Shown: positions 7,821 to 16,596, counted from the stretch's first letter. The stretch: DNA of 64,000 bases from an uncultured Planococcus sp. (GCA_947493585.1 CANLRI010000002.1:62001-126000), one strand, 5' to 3'. The notes: generated by a model from the letters alone, not told the origin. Made by a program: numbers and translations.

Positions 7821-8715
7821 TAGAACATCAACAGAACGCCTGGAAATTCCCACGCTAGCAGATTTTAATTTCACAGAATGCCTAGCCATTCTCGGGCGTT
7901 CTGATCAAGAGCTGCTTCACACAATTCAGGATGAGCGCATCACCAAGCTGTTAGCGACTGAAGATGAAATGGTCTTATTCGATTTGAGCCATTCCGGCGA
8001 GTCCTTACATATCGAATTTCTTCATCATGCGCCGACTGAACAAGGGAAACAGGCAGTTGTGCGGTATGTGGCGGAGTGGTTCGACTTGGAAACAGACCTG
8101 CAGCCGTTTTACGCGATGGCGGCAAGCGACCCAGTCCTCCGGGAGGTCGTGGAGCGGCATGCCGGACTGCGGATAATGGGCATGCCGGATTTATTTGAAG
8201 CATTCGTTTGGGCCATCACCGGCCAGCAGATCAATTTGACTTTCGCCTATACCTTGAAAAGGCGCTTAATCGAACATTTCGGCACTTCGCATACAGTAGA
8301 CGGAGTCGAGTATTGGGCCTTTCCATCCGCTGAAACCATCGCTTCGCTGCAAGTGGAGCATTTAAGAAAGCTGCAATTTTCGGAGAGAAAAGCGGAATAC
8401 ATCATTGGCATCGCCCGCGAGATTGCGGACGGGCGTCTCGTGAAAAACGAGCTGCTCGAAAAAACAGAGCAGCAAGTCGAAAAACAATTGGTGGCGATCA
8501 GAGGCGTCGGGCCATGGTCGGCGCATTACGTCATGATGAAATGCCTGCGCTTCACTTCTGCGTTTCCGATATCGGATGTCGGATTGCACAATGCCTTGAA
8601 GCGTCAATTGGGGATGGAGCAAAAACCGGCGATTGCAGAGATTGAGAAGTTGGCGGAAAACTGGGCAGGCTGGCAAGCGTACGCGACATTTTATTTATGG
8701 AGGGTGTTATTATGA
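7813..8715 (+). CDS. alkA: DNA-3-methyladenine glycosylase (AlkA family)
   Basis: 300 residues. The helix-hairpin-helix IRGVGPWSA is at 229-237 and the catalytic aspartate is Asp255 in SDVGL, with the AlkA-type N-terminal beta domain before it. It excises alkylated bases to start base-excision repair. The start codon overlaps the end of adaA by 8 nt and the TGA overlaps the ogt ATG (ATGA at 8712-8715), so translation of all three is coupled. Confidence 0.9.
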   Translation: MDSRTSTERLEIPTLADFNFTECLAILGRSDQELLHTIQDERITKLLATEDEMVLFDLSHSGESLHIEFLHHAPTEQGKQAVVRYVAEWFDLETDLQPFYAMAASDPVLREVVERHAGLRIMGMPDLFEAFVWAITGQQINLTFAYTLKRRLIEHFGTSHTVDGVEYWAFPSAETIASLQVEHLRKLQFSERKAEYIIGIAREIADGRLVKNELLEKTEQQVEKQLVAIRGVGPWSAHYVMMKCLRFTSAFPISDVGLHNALKRQLGMEQKPAIAEIEKLAENWAGWQAYATFYLWRVLL

Positions 8716-9209
8716 ATGAACTGCATCACGTGGATTACCCATCACCGATTGGGATCGTTGAAATCACAGGCACCGAACAAGGCATCGTGTCGCTTTATTT
8801 CAGCGAACGGGAGCAGCCGCTGCATGCGCTGCAATCGGATACGCCTCAAGTGCTGAAAGACTGTTTACAGCAATTGGATGAATATTTCAAAGGGCAACGA
8901 ACGGAATTCACCGTGCCCTGCATTTCTTCCGGAACTGAATTCCAGCAAAAAGTATGGGCGGCGCTGCCTGAAATTCCTTACGGCAAAACGGCTTCGTATC
9001 GTGATATCGCACGGGCTGTCGGCAACGAAAAATCCGTCCGGGCAGTGGGGAACGCCAATAGCAAAAACAAGATCAGCATCATCATCCCGTGCCACCGCAT
9101 CATCGGATCGAATGGAAAGTTGACGGGATACGCCGGCAGCCTGACGCGCAAAGAATGGCTATTAAAGCACGAGCAAGCGGTCCGGAACGTCCAATCAATA
9201 GAGGCATGA
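8712..9209 (+). CDS. ogt: Methylated-DNA--protein-cysteine S-methyltransferase
   Basis: Start ATG 8712 follows GGAGGG at 8699-8704 and overlaps the alkA stop. 165 residues. The active-site PCHR is at 126-129 with acceptor Cys127, and the arginine finger helix is SVRAVGNA (Arg110). It removes O6-alkyl groups from guanine by suicide transfer. Third gene of the alkylation-damage operon, followed by a strong terminator. Equivalent to AdaB/Ogt of Bacillus. Confidence 0.93.
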   Translation: MNELHHVDYPSPIGIVEITGTEQGIVSLYFSEREQPLHALQSDTPQVLKDCLQQLDEYFKGQRTEFTVPCISSGTEFQQKVWAALPEIPYGKTASYRDIARAVGNEKSVRAVGNANSKNKISIIIPCHRIIGSNGKLTGYAGSLTRKEWLLKHEQAVRNVQSIEA

Positions 9210-9210
9210 A

Positions 9211-9249
9211 AAAAAGGGAAGCAAATCCAATCGATTTGCTTCCCTTTCC
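9211..9249. terminator. Bidirectional terminator between ogt and the acetyltransferase gene
   Basis: The stem AAAGGGAAGCAAAT/ATTTGCTTCCCTTT (14 bp) has a 7-nt loop, with A residues before and T residues after. It separates convergent transcription units. Confidence 0.92.
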
Positions 9250-9262
9250 TATTGACTTCAGA

Positions 9263-9823
9263 TCAGTTTTCAAGCGTTTTGATGACAACTGCCGGATTGC
9301 CGCCAACGACCGTATTTGCCGGCACATCTTTCACGACAATCGCTCCGGATGCGATGACGGCATTGTCGCCGATCGTGACGCCCGGGTTGATGACGGCGCG
9401 CCCGCCGATCCACACATTATTGCCGATGCGTACCGCTTTGCCGTACTCGACGCCGGCGAGCCGCTGTTCGATATCGAGCGGATGAGTCGCTGTGTAAATG
9501 TGAACGCCAGGTCCTACCAGGCAGTTATCGCCGATACGGATATCACAGACGTCGAGGAAGACGCAGTCGAAGTTGGCGAAGAAATTATGCCCGAGGTGGA
9601 TATTGTAGCCGTAATCGCAGCGGAAATTCGGCTCGATATACAAATGGTCGCCGCTCGAGCCGAGCAATTGGCTCATGAAGCGCTTGCGCTCCTGGCCATC
9701 GGTTTCCATCGATTTATTAAACAAGCGCAAAAGCCGTTTCGCGTTGACGCGCTCGCGCACAAGTACCGGATCGTCCGCCCGGTAAAGCGCACCGGCCAGC
9801 ATTTTGTCTTTTTCTGTATGCAT
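9263..9823 (-). CDS. Maltose/galactoside-type sugar O-acetyltransferase
   Basis: 186 residues of the Maa/LacA/NodL family. An N-terminal helical MAC domain ([19 protein letters not shown]) is followed by left-handed beta-helix hexapeptide repeats (about 65-180), including [12 protein letters not shown] and THPLD with the catalytic histidine, and ending [11 protein letters not shown]. It transfers acetyl from acetyl-CoA to a sugar hydroxyl. The 84-residue membrane protein gene lies 24 nt upstream on the same strand, so they are probably cotranscribed. Real acceptor unknown. Confidence 0.9.
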   Translation of the reverse strand: MHTEKDKMLAGALYRADDPVLVRERVNAKRLLRLFNKSMETDGQERKRFMSQLLGSSGDHLYIEPNFRCDYGYNIHLGHNFFANFDCVFLDVCDIRIGDNCLVGPGVHIYTATHPLDIEQRLAGVEYGKAVRIGNNVWIGGRAVINPGVTIGDNAVIASGAIVVKDVPANTVVGGNPAVVIKTLEN

Positions 9824-9847
9824 CCCAATCCCTCTTTCCCGTTCAAA

Positions 9848-10102
9848 TTAAAAGTCGAATAACCGCCTCGCGATAAAGGCGAATGCCGCAACTGCGGTAA
9901 TGAACGCAGCGACAAAAAACGCCACGGCATAAGACACGAGATTGCCGGGCAGCACGGATTCAGCAATTTCAAAAAAATAAAAATGGATCGCGACCGGTTC
10001 TGTGGCATGACGCATGAGCCACACTTGGACGCCTTTGACGGCAAACAGAATGCTGATGACCAGCAGGACCGAAAACGCAGTCCAGCGAATGCCTTTCCAC
10101 AT
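9848..10102 (-). CDS. Small membrane protein of unknown function
   Basis: 84 residues, with two membrane segments (about 8-28 and 55-77) separated by a loop rich in His, Glu and aromatic residues. GGAGGCG precedes the ATG. It is upstream of, and close to, the acetyltransferase gene. I do not recognise a family. Confidence 0.7.
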   Translation of the reverse strand: MWKGIRWTAFSVLLVISILFAVKGVQVWLMRHATEPVAIHFYFFEIAESVLPGNLVSYAVAFFVAAFITAVAAFAFIARRLFDF

Positions 10103-10215
10103 AGAATCGCCTCCATTTGTTCATGATATGGATATTATAACAGAATAGAAAAACGAGCCGTCATGAAGTTTTCGAATTCTTTGAAATATTTACATGCAAT
10201 TAACAAGAAAGACTT

Positions 10216-10221
10216 TATAAT
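10216..10221 (+). promoter_or_regulatory. Candidate -10 element of the hydrolase gene
   Basis: A perfect TATAAT lies 6 nt before the RBS region of the alpha/beta-hydrolase gene, giving a very short leader. No convincing -35 lies 17 nt upstream (the stretch reads CATGCA). Confidence 0.4.
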
Positions 10222-10241
10222 ATAGGAAAGGAGTGGAACCA

Positions 10242-10907
10242 ATGAAAACGATCAACCGAACCATTACAACGGACAAAGGCCAAGCAATCAACTACAGCCT
10301 CGTCCTGAATCAAGACCAAACGAGAAAACTCGCGATTTTTCTGCCGGGCATCGGCTATACAGCAAAAAGCCCGTTATTCCATTACACGGAGCGGCTGCTT
10401 GCGGAACAGGAATACGACATCCTGCGCATCAATTATGATTACAACAACCCGCTTTACGACGAGTACACGATGGCGGAAATTGAAGAAGCGGTCAAATACG
10501 ACGTCAAGCAAGTCATCGACCGAGTGTTGAAAGGCAGTATCTACGAAAAATTCTTCCTTGTCGCCAAATCACTCGGCACGATCGCGCTTGCCAATGAGCT
10601 CGAGCGCAAGAAATTCAAAGGCGCGAAAACCGTCTGGCTGACGCCGCTCATCAAGCATGAGGACATTTTCGAAGCAATGAAAGCGTGCGAAAATCCGGCG
10701 CTGAGCGTTATCGGTGACAAAGACCATTATTACGACCGCAGCCGGATGGAACAACTCCAAGCCAATAGCCAGCTTGATTCGCACGTCTTAAAAGACGTCA
10801 ACCACGGCATGGATTTCATCGGCGATCCGTTGAAATCGATCGATGTCCTGAAAGACGTTATCACAGACATCCACGCCTTCTCGAAAAAGAGCATCGAACA
10901 CGCTTAA
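10242..10907 (+). CDS. Alpha/beta hydrolase
   Basis: Start ATG 10242 follows AAAGGAG at 10227-10233; a GTG at 10233 is inside the RBS. 221 residues. The nucleophile elbow reads VAKSLGT (K-S-L-G in place of the common GxSxG), an acidic residue is in GDKDHYYD, and the late histidine is in NHGMDF, so a Ser-Asp-His triad is plausible. It resembles the small dienelactone-hydrolase/YqjL-like esterases. No signal peptide. Followed by a terminator. Substrate unknown. Confidence 0.75.
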   Translation: MKTINRTITTDKGQAINYSLVLNQDQTRKLAIFLPGIGYTAKSPLFHYTERLLAEQEYDILRINYDYNNPLYDEYTMAEIEEAVKYDVKQVIDRVLKGSIYEKFFLVAKSLGTIALANELERKKFKGAKTVWLTPLIKHEDIFEAMKACENPALSVIGDKDHYYDRSRMEQLQANSQLDSHVLKDVNHGMDFIGDPLKSIDVLKDVITDIHAFSKKSIEHA

Positions 10908-10913
10908 TGAACA

Positions 10914-10933
10914 GCCGCCCTCGAGGCGGTTTT
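10914..10933 (+). terminator. Rho-independent terminator
   Basis: CCGCC pairs with GGCGG around CTCGA, followed by TTTT. It is short but directly behind the hydrolase stop codon. Confidence 0.75.
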
Positions 10934-10941
10934 GCTATGCC

Positions 10942-10967
10942 GTTTTTCAAGCGGCGCGAAGGGGTAT
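10942..10967 (+). promoter_or_regulatory. Candidate SigB-type promoter
   Basis: GTTTTT (10942-10947), a 14-nt spacer and GGGTAT (10962-10967) fit the Bacillus SigB consensus (GTTTaa-N12-15-GGGTAw). It lies 25 nt upstream of the DUF4385-like start and just after the preceding terminator. General-stress expression of the downstream gene is the inference. Confidence 0.5.
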
Positions 10968-10992
10968 AGTTTCTGCAAAAGGAGGGTGCATC

Positions 10993-11439
10993 ATGGCATT
11001 CGATTACGATCTGGACTATAAGAATTTGGACTTGCGGAAAAACCCCGAACTGTACCGCGTCGGCAAAGGCGAACAAGGCGTCTTAATGGTGGAACCGTAT
11101 AAAAGCGAGATCCTGCCCCATTGGCGATTCAAGACACCGGACATCGCTCAGGAATCATGCGACAAAATTTCCGAGCTGTTCGAAGACTACCGCAAAAAGG
11201 ATGATTTCGTCGGCATGGACATGGCCCGCAAATTTATCCAAATGGGCTACACCCGCGCACGGCGCTACACCAATTACAAAGGCGGCCGCAAATACAACGA
11301 AGACGGCTCGATCAAGGACCGCGAGATCGATGATGAAAAAGCGGAATCCGCTGCCATCTTCAAAAAGCGCTGGGACGAAATCCGCGAAGACGAAGATTAT
11401 TTGCGCCGCAAAAAAGAACACCAGAAAAAATATGGCTGA
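10993..11439 (+). CDS. DUF4385-family protein
   Basis: 148 residues, hydrophilic and basic, with no membrane segment. It carries conserved-looking stretches such as YDLDYKNLDLR at the start, the central FVGMDMARKFIQMGYTRARRY and the Lys/Glu-rich C-terminus. I recognise it as DUF4385, whose function is unknown. Related genes occur in bacteria and phages. AAAGGAGGG precedes the ATG. It has its own candidate SigB promoter. Confidence 0.7.
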   Translation: MAFDYDLDYKNLDLRKNPELYRVGKGEQGVLMVEPYKSEILPHWRFKTPDIAQESCDKISELFEDYRKKDDFVGMDMARKFIQMGYTRARRYTNYKGGRKYNEDGSIKDREIDDEKAESAAIFKKRWDEIREDEDYLRRKKEHQKKYG

Positions 11440-11509
11440 AGCGGTTCGTGTGTGAAACAGAGGCGCTCATCAAACGTCGAATAAACGAGATGAAAGGAGG
11501 AGCATGTTG

Positions 11510-11869
11510 ATGAATCGGTTCTGGAAAACGATTGGCTTGAGCGCTGCGCTGCTGGTGCTCGGGGCATGCAATGAACAGACGTTCAGTAATAGCGAAGAGA
11601 CCGGGTCCTATGCCGGCATTTTAATCGTTGAAGGTGAAGAGTATTTATGGGAAGGCGAACTGGACGGTGGTGAATACACCGAGTCGACAAGAGTCGGAGC
11701 CATCACCCAGTCGACGGCACCGGAAGTCATGCCGCGCGCTGACTTTTCTTCCAATTTCCTCGCTGAAGGCGCTGAAATTTACAGAAGCAACGAAGACCCT
11801 GACGTGCTCCTCGCCAAACGGCAAGACGGCAGCTGGGACGTGTTCAAGAAAAATGGCGAGCAACAATAG
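11510..11869 (+). CDS. Small lipoprotein of unknown function
   Basis: About 119 residues from ATG 11510, which has AGGAGG at 11495-11500 with 9-nt spacing; ATG 11504 would have only 3 nt. The signal peptide ends in the lipobox LGAC near residue 20, so the protein should be lipid-anchored outside the membrane. The mature part is acidic and beta-rich-looking (YAGILIVEGEEYLWEGEL). No known domain recognised. Confidence 0.75.
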   Translation: MNRFWKTIGLSAALLVLGACNEQTFSNSEETGSYAGILIVEGEEYLWEGELDGGEYTESTRVGAITQSTAPEVMPRADFSSNFLAEGAEIYRSNEDPDVLLAKRQDGSWDVFKKNGEQQ

Positions 11870-11876
11870 CGGAGCT

Positions 11877-11901
11877 GCATCCAATCGGGTGCGGTTTTTT
11901 T
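11877..11901 (+). terminator. Rho-independent terminator
   Basis: GCATCC pairs with GGGTGC (one G-U) around a 4-nt loop, followed by GGTTTTTTT, just after the lipoprotein stop. Confidence 0.8.
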
Positions 11902-11942
11902 GTGGAATTAAGATGATTGCATGCTTAGTCAACTTGGTCGTC

Positions 11943-12109
11943 GCTGCCTTGCTTGGGGTTGAGCTTTCGCAGTAAGCCAAGAAGGGCACTTGTCTTCCTG
12001 CTTCGCTTCACCCTTGGCGCTAGGCAGCTTAATGATTTCATTGCGATGAAAATTGCAGCGTCTGTTTGTGCATGTATACTTTTCGTCCGGTGGAGGGGGA
12101 ATCGCTTCC
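11943..12109. repeat. Repeat A, copy 1 (alpha type)
   Basis: An intergenic repeat whose 86-nt core (11943-12028) folds end to end. The pairs are GCTGCCT/AGGCAGC, then GGGT and GAGC pairing with GCTT and ACCC, then GCAG/CTGC, then CAAG/CTTG around a 7-nt loop. A second small hairpin GGAATCGCTTCC is at 12098-12109. Copy 3 is the same alpha subtype. Orientation of any transcript is unknown. The minus strand holds a short open frame that is conserved simply because the DNA is. Confidence 0.85.
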
Positions 12110-12233
12110 TGCTTTTACGGTGGTATGTAGATGAGAAGAATGGAGAAGCCGCTTTTTGAGACAATCTTTGAGTAGATAGTGAGAGTTTAACAGTGGAATT
12201 GTTCCGGTATTCAATTAAAGTGTCATCGGAATA

Positions 12234-12402
12234 GCCGCCGCCGTGCCTTGGGTTGGCCTTTGGCACTAAGCCAGGAAGAACGCCTGTCTTACTGCGTCGG
12301 CTCACCCTTGGCGCCGGGCGGCTGAGAGATTTCACTGGGAGAAGTGTGATTCGCTGAATTTGCTTCTGTAACGGATTGCCGTCTAGTGGGGGAATCGCTT
12401 CC
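12234..12402. repeat. Repeat A, copy 2 (beta type)
   Basis: An 89-nt core (12234-12322) with the same fold as copy 1 but changed pairs: GCCGCC/GGCGGC outside, GGCC/GGCT in the middle and CAGG/CCTG at the tip. The small hairpin GGAATCGCTTCC is at 12391-12402. It is joined to copy 1 by a linker (GTAGATAGTGAGAGTTT and following) that recurs between copies 3 and 4. Confidence 0.85.
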
Positions 12403-12558
12403 TGGGAGGGAGCATCTAATCCTACAGTGTTTAAGTCAAGAAGCTAGTGGAGAAATTAGCACTCATAATCGCCTTCTCTTGGATCTAAATGGTATGAGCT
12501 ACAGATCATGAAGCATCTCAACATTTTTTATCGAATGGACAGAAGAAATTCCCTTTCC
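12403..12558. other. Non-coding stretch between repeats A and B
   Basis: No plausible gene. The last part (GACAGAAGAAATT...) matches the sequence before repeat B copy 2 at about 19020, so it belongs to the duplicated composite unit. Confidence 0.6.
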
Positions 12559-12724
12559 TTCTAAAACTAGAGACGGAGTGGAAGGGGGCTGACGCCTGTG
12601 GGATCAGCGGGTTTGAGAGACCCCGCATGAGCGCGTACTTTGCGCGAAGAGGAGGCTCGATTCCCGCCCCTAGGCAAGCATCCACCTGCAACGCAGTCGA
12701 AAAGCGGAAGCTTTTTCAATCACT
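12559..12724 (+). repeat. Repeat B, copy 1
   Basis: Starts CTAAAACTAGAGACGGAG and ends with GCAACGCAGTCGAAAAGCG, a small AAGC-type hairpin and TCAC. The first ~45 and last ~40 nt match copies at 19041 and, inverted, 22586. The middle differs between copies. No open frame or transposase remnant is visible. Confidence 0.85.
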
Positions 12725-12840
12725 TGTTTTGCTATCATTTTCCATTCCCCAAATATTCATTCCCCAGCAAACAGATGCAAAATCGCTAGGGATGGTGTAA
12801 TCTGAAAGCCAAGCAGATCAACGGAAAAGGATGAATTTGT

Positions 12841-13827
12841 ATGAAATCGACTGTCAATGCCAAGGATGTCGCAAAGCTCGCAGGGGTCTCGCAGTCTTCT
12901 GTGTCCAGAGTATTTTTCGACGGAGCGAAAGTTACAGAAAAAACGCGCCAAAAAGTGCTGGCCGCAGCCGAAGAACTTGGCTACCGGCCGAATGAATACG
13001 CCAGAAGCCTGATCACCAACAGCTCAAAAATCATCGGGCTGGTCATGAAGGGCGTCCAAAATCCCTTCTATCCGCAAGTCCTCAAGCAATTCACCACGTC
13101 ATTCAAAAAGCATGGCTATAGCGTGTTGTTCGTCCATACAAACAACGATGAAATCCAAAGCGAAGACATCGACACTTTGCTCAATTACAACGTGGCGGGA
13201 GTCATCATCACGGATGCGTCGATGTCGATGAACGTCGCAGAAGCGTTTCAAGCCAACCACATTCCGCTCGTTTTCTTCAACCGCAAGCTAACAAGCAGCC
13301 AATTCCACTCGGTGTGCTGCAATAACTTGAACGCCAGCCGCAAAATTGCGGAATACTTAGCGGCACGCGGGGAGGGGCCAATGGTCTATATTTCCGGAAA
13401 CGAAGATACCTCGACGAGCCGCGAGCGCGAACAGGGATTTGCGGAAGTGCTTGAGAAGCGAGGCATCACATACAAAAAATACAGTTCGGATTTCAGCTAC
13501 ACCGGAGGCTACGAGACCGCGCAGAACATCCTGTCAGAAGACGAAATCCCGTCTGCCGTGTTTGCAGCAAACGATATCATGGCACTCGGCGTCATGGATG
13601 CGTTTCGCAAGCAAGGCGTGAAGATTCCGGAACAAGTGAAAGTGATCGGCTTCGACAATATCGACATGGCTTCCTGGCCGGCGTATGAACTGACGACGTG
13701 GGAACAGCCGATCGAAAAAATGGTCGATGAAACGGTTAATTATTTGCTGGGGGAAATCAGTGAATACACAGGCCAGGCGCGGGCTGTCGAAGTGGAAGGA
13801 AGCTTTGTGGAGAGGACAACCACATAA
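12841..13827 (+). CDS. LacI-family transcriptional regulator
   Basis: 328 residues. The N-terminal helix-turn-helix is at about 6-25 (AKDVAKLAGVSQSSVSRVF), with the hinge helix at about 47-57. A periplasmic-binding-protein-like effector domain follows, with GLVMKGVQNPFYP, GVIITD and VIGFDNIDMA. AAAAGGATG precedes ATG 12841. It heads a catabolic gene set. The two inverted 15-nt sites at 13882-13931 directly before the next gene are its likely operators, giving substrate-induced derepression. No long terminator separates the two genes. Confidence 0.92.
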   Translation: MKSTVNAKDVAKLAGVSQSSVSRVFFDGAKVTEKTRQKVLAAAEELGYRPNEYARSLITNSSKIIGLVMKGVQNPFYPQVLKQFTTSFKKHGYSVLFVHTNNDEIQSEDIDTLLNYNVAGVIITDASMSMNVAEAFQANHIPLVFFNRKLTSSQFHSVCCNNLNASRKIAEYLAARGEGPMVYISGNEDTSTSREREQGFAEVLEKRGITYKKYSSDFSYTGGYETAQNILSEDEIPSAVFAANDIMALGVMDAFRKQGVKIPEQVKVIGFDNIDMASWPAYELTTWEQPIEKMVDETVNYLLGEISEYTGQARAVEVEGSFVERTTT

Positions 13828-13881
13828 TCAGTGGTTGACTTTCTGCAATAATTAAAATATTCTTGTTCTTAACAAGGTATT

Positions 13882-13931
13882 TGCATACGTATTCAAGTAA
13901 GCGCTTTTATTTATTTTTGAATACGTATGCA
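13882..13931 (+). promoter_or_regulatory. Paired LacI-type operators around a cre-like site
   Basis: TGCATACGTATTCAA (13882-13896) and its perfect inverse TTGAATACGTATGCA (13917-13931) lie 20 nt apart, each with the palindromic core ATACGTAT and the central CG typical of LacI-family sites. Between them TAAGCGCTTTTA (13898-13909) resembles a catabolite-responsive element (AAGCGCTT core, two mismatches to consensus). This predicts local repression by the adjacent regulator plus CcpA control of the dehydrogenase-permease genes. Confidence 0.7.
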
Positions 13932-13957
13932 GTAAATCTGAGATGGAGGTTTTCATA

Positions 13958-15238
13958 ATGGTCAAAGTATTGAAAGCAGGTAAATCAGCAGAAGAAGTGA
14001 GCGCAAACGATTCGAAAGTTTCGCAGATTGTTGCAGAGGCGTTAAAAGACGTGGAAACGCGCGGCGATGCGGCGGTCCGTGAACTGTCCGAGAAATTCGA
14101 TAAATGGGCGCCTGAATCGTTCCGCTTATCAGACGCGGAAATAAATGAAATCGTTTCCAAAGTTCCAGACAGCGTGATCGAAGACATCAAATTTGCACAG
14201 AAGAATATTAAAGCCTTCGCAGAAGCGCAGCTGGATTCCTTGAACGATATCGAAGTGGAACAGACCCCGGGCGTCATTTTGGGGCATAAAAACATCCCGG
14301 TCAATAGCGTCGGCTGCTATATTCCAGGAGGCCGTTACCCGATGGTCGCATCAGCCCATATGAGTGTGTTGACGGCGAAAGTCGCTGGCGTTAAACGCGT
14401 CATCGCCTGCACACCGCCAATTAACGGCGAGATTCCGCACGCGACGATCGCGGCTATGTCTCTTGCTGGGGCGGATGAAATTTACTTGCTCGGCGGCATC
14501 CAGGCGATGGGGGCAATGGCAATCGGCACGGAAACAATCGAAGCAGTCGATATGATTGTCGGGCCAGGCAATGCGTTTGTCGCTGAAGCGAAGCGCCAGC
14601 TATACGGACGCGTTGGCATTGACTTGTTTGCAGGGCCGACTGAAACATTGGTCGTCGCCGATCACACAGCAGATGCGGAAATGGTCGCAACCGATATTCT
14701 CGGCCAAGGCGAGCACGGACCGACCTCACCAGGTGCATTGATCACGACTTCTGAAGAATTGGCGAATGAAACGGTCAAAGAAATCGAACGTCAATTGGAA
14801 ACCTTGCCGACAGCAGACGTCGCGCGCGTGTCGTGGGACGATTATGGCCAGATCCTGCTGGTCGATTCCATCGAAGAAGCACGCATTGAAGCAGACCGTT
14901 TGGCATTTGAGCACGTCGAGATCCTGACAGAAGACCCGGATTATTTCCTTGAGCACATGACCAATTACGGCTGCTTGTTCCTTGGGCCGGAAACAAACGT
15001 TGCATACGGCGACAAAGTCATCGGCACGAACCATACCTTGCCGACAAAAGGGGCAGCCCGCTACACTGGCGGCTTGTGGGTAGGAAAATTCATCAAGACC
15101 GTGACCTATCAGAAAGTGACGACACCGGAAGCGAGTGCCTATATTGGGGAATATGCGGCGCGCTTATGCCAGCTGGAGAATTTTGCAGGGCATGCCGAGC
15201 AGGCGCTCCTGCGCGTTAGAAGATACGGCAAGAACTAA
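13958..15238 (+). CDS. HisD-like zinc-dependent dehydrogenase
   Basis: I use ATG 13958, 8 nt after TGGAGG; ATG 13943 is inside the RBS. 426 residues, histidinol-dehydrogenase fold. The zinc ligands Gln250, His253, Asp352 and His412 and the catalytic pair Glu318-His319 all match HisD positions (Q259, H262, D360, H419 and E326/H327 in E. coli), so it should be active and NAD-linked. No other his gene is near. Paralogues of this fold oxidise other primary alcohols, such as HpsN for sulfopropanediol, so a catabolic four-electron alcohol-to-acid oxidation is likelier than histidine synthesis. Substrate unknown. Confidence 0.85.
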   Translation: MVKVLKAGKSAEEVSANDSKVSQIVAEALKDVETRGDAAVRELSEKFDKWAPESFRLSDAEINEIVSKVPDSVIEDIKFAQKNIKAFAEAQLDSLNDIEVEQTPGVILGHKNIPVNSVGCYIPGGRYPMVASAHMSVLTAKVAGVKRVIACTPPINGEIPHATIAAMSLAGADEIYLLGGIQAMGAMAIGTETIEAVDMIVGPGNAFVAEAKRQLYGRVGIDLFAGPTETLVVADHTADAEMVATDILGQGEHGPTSPGALITTSEELANETVKEIERQLETLPTADVARVSWDDYGQILLVDSIEEARIEADRLAFEHVEILTEDPDYFLEHMTNYGCLFLGPETNVAYGDKVIGTNHTLPTKGAARYTGGLWVGKFIKTVTYQKVTTPEASAYIGEYAARLCQLENFAGHAEQALLRVRRYGKN

Positions 15239-15269
15239 TATTATTTGGGTGGTATGGGAGGAATAACAA

Positions 15270-16586
15270 ATGCTCGGTTTAATCGGCATGTTTGGTGGAT
15301 TGATTTTACTCATTGTCTTGACGATGCGCGGCATGAATTTATTGATTGCAGCGCCGCTGACGGCATTGCTTGTGGCAGTATTAAACGGCTTGCCTTTATT
15401 CCCGCAGCTTGCGGGAGAAGGAGTGGCCAATTATTTGACGAATTATATGGATGGCTTCACCGGATTTATCGCGTCTTGGTATTTGATGTTCCTGACCGGG
15501 GCAATTTTCGGGAAAGTGATGGAAGACACAGGCGCGGCCGACAGTGTATCGCGTTGGATCGTCGGCAAGATGGGCATGAAACGCGCAGCGCTTGCGGTTG
15601 TTCTCGCCTGTGCGGTCCTTACATACGGCGGCGTCAGCTTGTTCGTCGTTGCCTTCTCGGTCTATCCGATGGCGCTCAGCCTCTTTAAGCAAGCAAATTT
15701 GCCGCGCCGTTTCATTCCAGCGGCACTCGCTTTTGGCTCGACGACATTCACGATGACGTCTGCCGGGTCTCCGGAAATCCAAAACTGGATCCCGATCGAA
15801 TTTCTAGGCACTTCGCCATACGCCGGCTGGGAAGTCAGCGCAATCGTCGCGGTCTTTATGATGGTCTTCGGCTATTGGTGGCTGACGAAAATGATTAATA
15901 AAGCGAAAGCAAAAGGAGAACAGTTCGAGTCGCGTTCGACCGACCCGAACAACGAAACGCGCAAGGAATTGCCGAACCCGCTCCTTAGTATGGTTCCGCT
16001 TCTGATTGTGCTGGTCTTCTCGTACATCTTCCATGATTCGCTTGGTACTTCTGCGTTGATCATCGCCTTGACCGGCGGAATCATCTCCACGTGCTTGATC
16101 AATATCAAATTCATCCGCAACTTGAGCAAAGCGCTCGGCGACGGCGCAATGGGGGCAGTCATTGCGATCGCCAACACCGCTGCAGTAGTCGGTTTTGGCG
16201 GAGTCGTCAAAGCGACGCCGTCTTTTGAAGCAGCCGTCGATGTCATGACCGGCATCCCGGGCAGCCCGTTGATTGGCGGGGCGCTCGCTGTTGCGGTCAT
16301 CGCGGGTCTCACCGGATCGTCTTCCGGCGGCCAGGCGATTGCCCTTCCTTTGCTTGCGCCTCATTATCTCGATATGGGCGTGGACCCGGAAGCTTTGCAC
16401 CGGACCGTGTCGATTTCGTCCGGTTCGCTTGATTCCTTGCCTCAAGGCGGCTATGTCGTCACGACAATCCGCTCGATCGCAGGGGAAACCCACCGCGACG
16501 CCTACCCGGCATTTGGCGCATTGTCTGTGGTTGTACCGCTGCTTGGAGCTGTACTCGCTGTGATTTTATTCTCAATCGGTCTATAA
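15270..16586 (+). CDS. GntP-family permease
   Basis: 438 residues with about 12 membrane segments and the GntP-type stretches LTYGGVSLFVVAFSVYPMA, FTMTSAGSPEIQNWIP and GLTGSSSGGQAIALPLLAP. GntP members are proton symporters for gluconate and other hydroxy-acids. GGGAGG precedes ATG 15270. It lies 31 nt after the HisD-like gene, so it presumably imports the compound, probably a polyhydroxy-acid or related anion, that this operon breaks down. Confidence 0.88.
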   Translation: MLGLIGMFGGLILLIVLTMRGMNLLIAAPLTALLVAVLNGLPLFPQLAGEGVANYLTNYMDGFTGFIASWYLMFLTGAIFGKVMEDTGAADSVSRWIVGKMGMKRAALAVVLACAVLTYGGVSLFVVAFSVYPMALSLFKQANLPRRFIPAALAFGSTTFTMTSAGSPEIQNWIPIEFLGTSPYAGWEVSAIVAVFMMVFGYWWLTKMINKAKAKGEQFESRSTDPNNETRKELPNPLLSMVPLLIVLVFSYIFHDSLGTSALIIALTGGIISTCLINIKFIRNLSKALGDGAMGAVIAIANTAAVVGFGGVVKATPSFEAAVDVMTGIPGSPLIGGALAVAVIAGLTGSSSGGQAIALPLLAPHYLDMGVDPEALHRTVSISSGSLDSLPQGGYVVTTIRSIAGETHRDAYPAFGALSVVVPLLGAVLAVILFSIGL

Positions 16587-16596
16587 GATTTACATG

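Noticed and set aside
9089..9862. A 257-codon plus-strand frame opposite the acetyltransferase
   Set aside because: It is a shadow of the clear Maa-family gene on the other strand. The translation has no recognisable fold and no RBS.
11925..12335. Minus-strand open frames across repeats A (also 18418-18606 and 18610-18819) that give similar peptides containing SKTGVLPGL or RKTSxLLGL
   Set aside because: The peptide similarity follows from the repeat DNA being conserved. There is no good RBS, the frames run through the hairpin structure, and base changes keep pairing rather than protein chemistry. I treat them as spurious.
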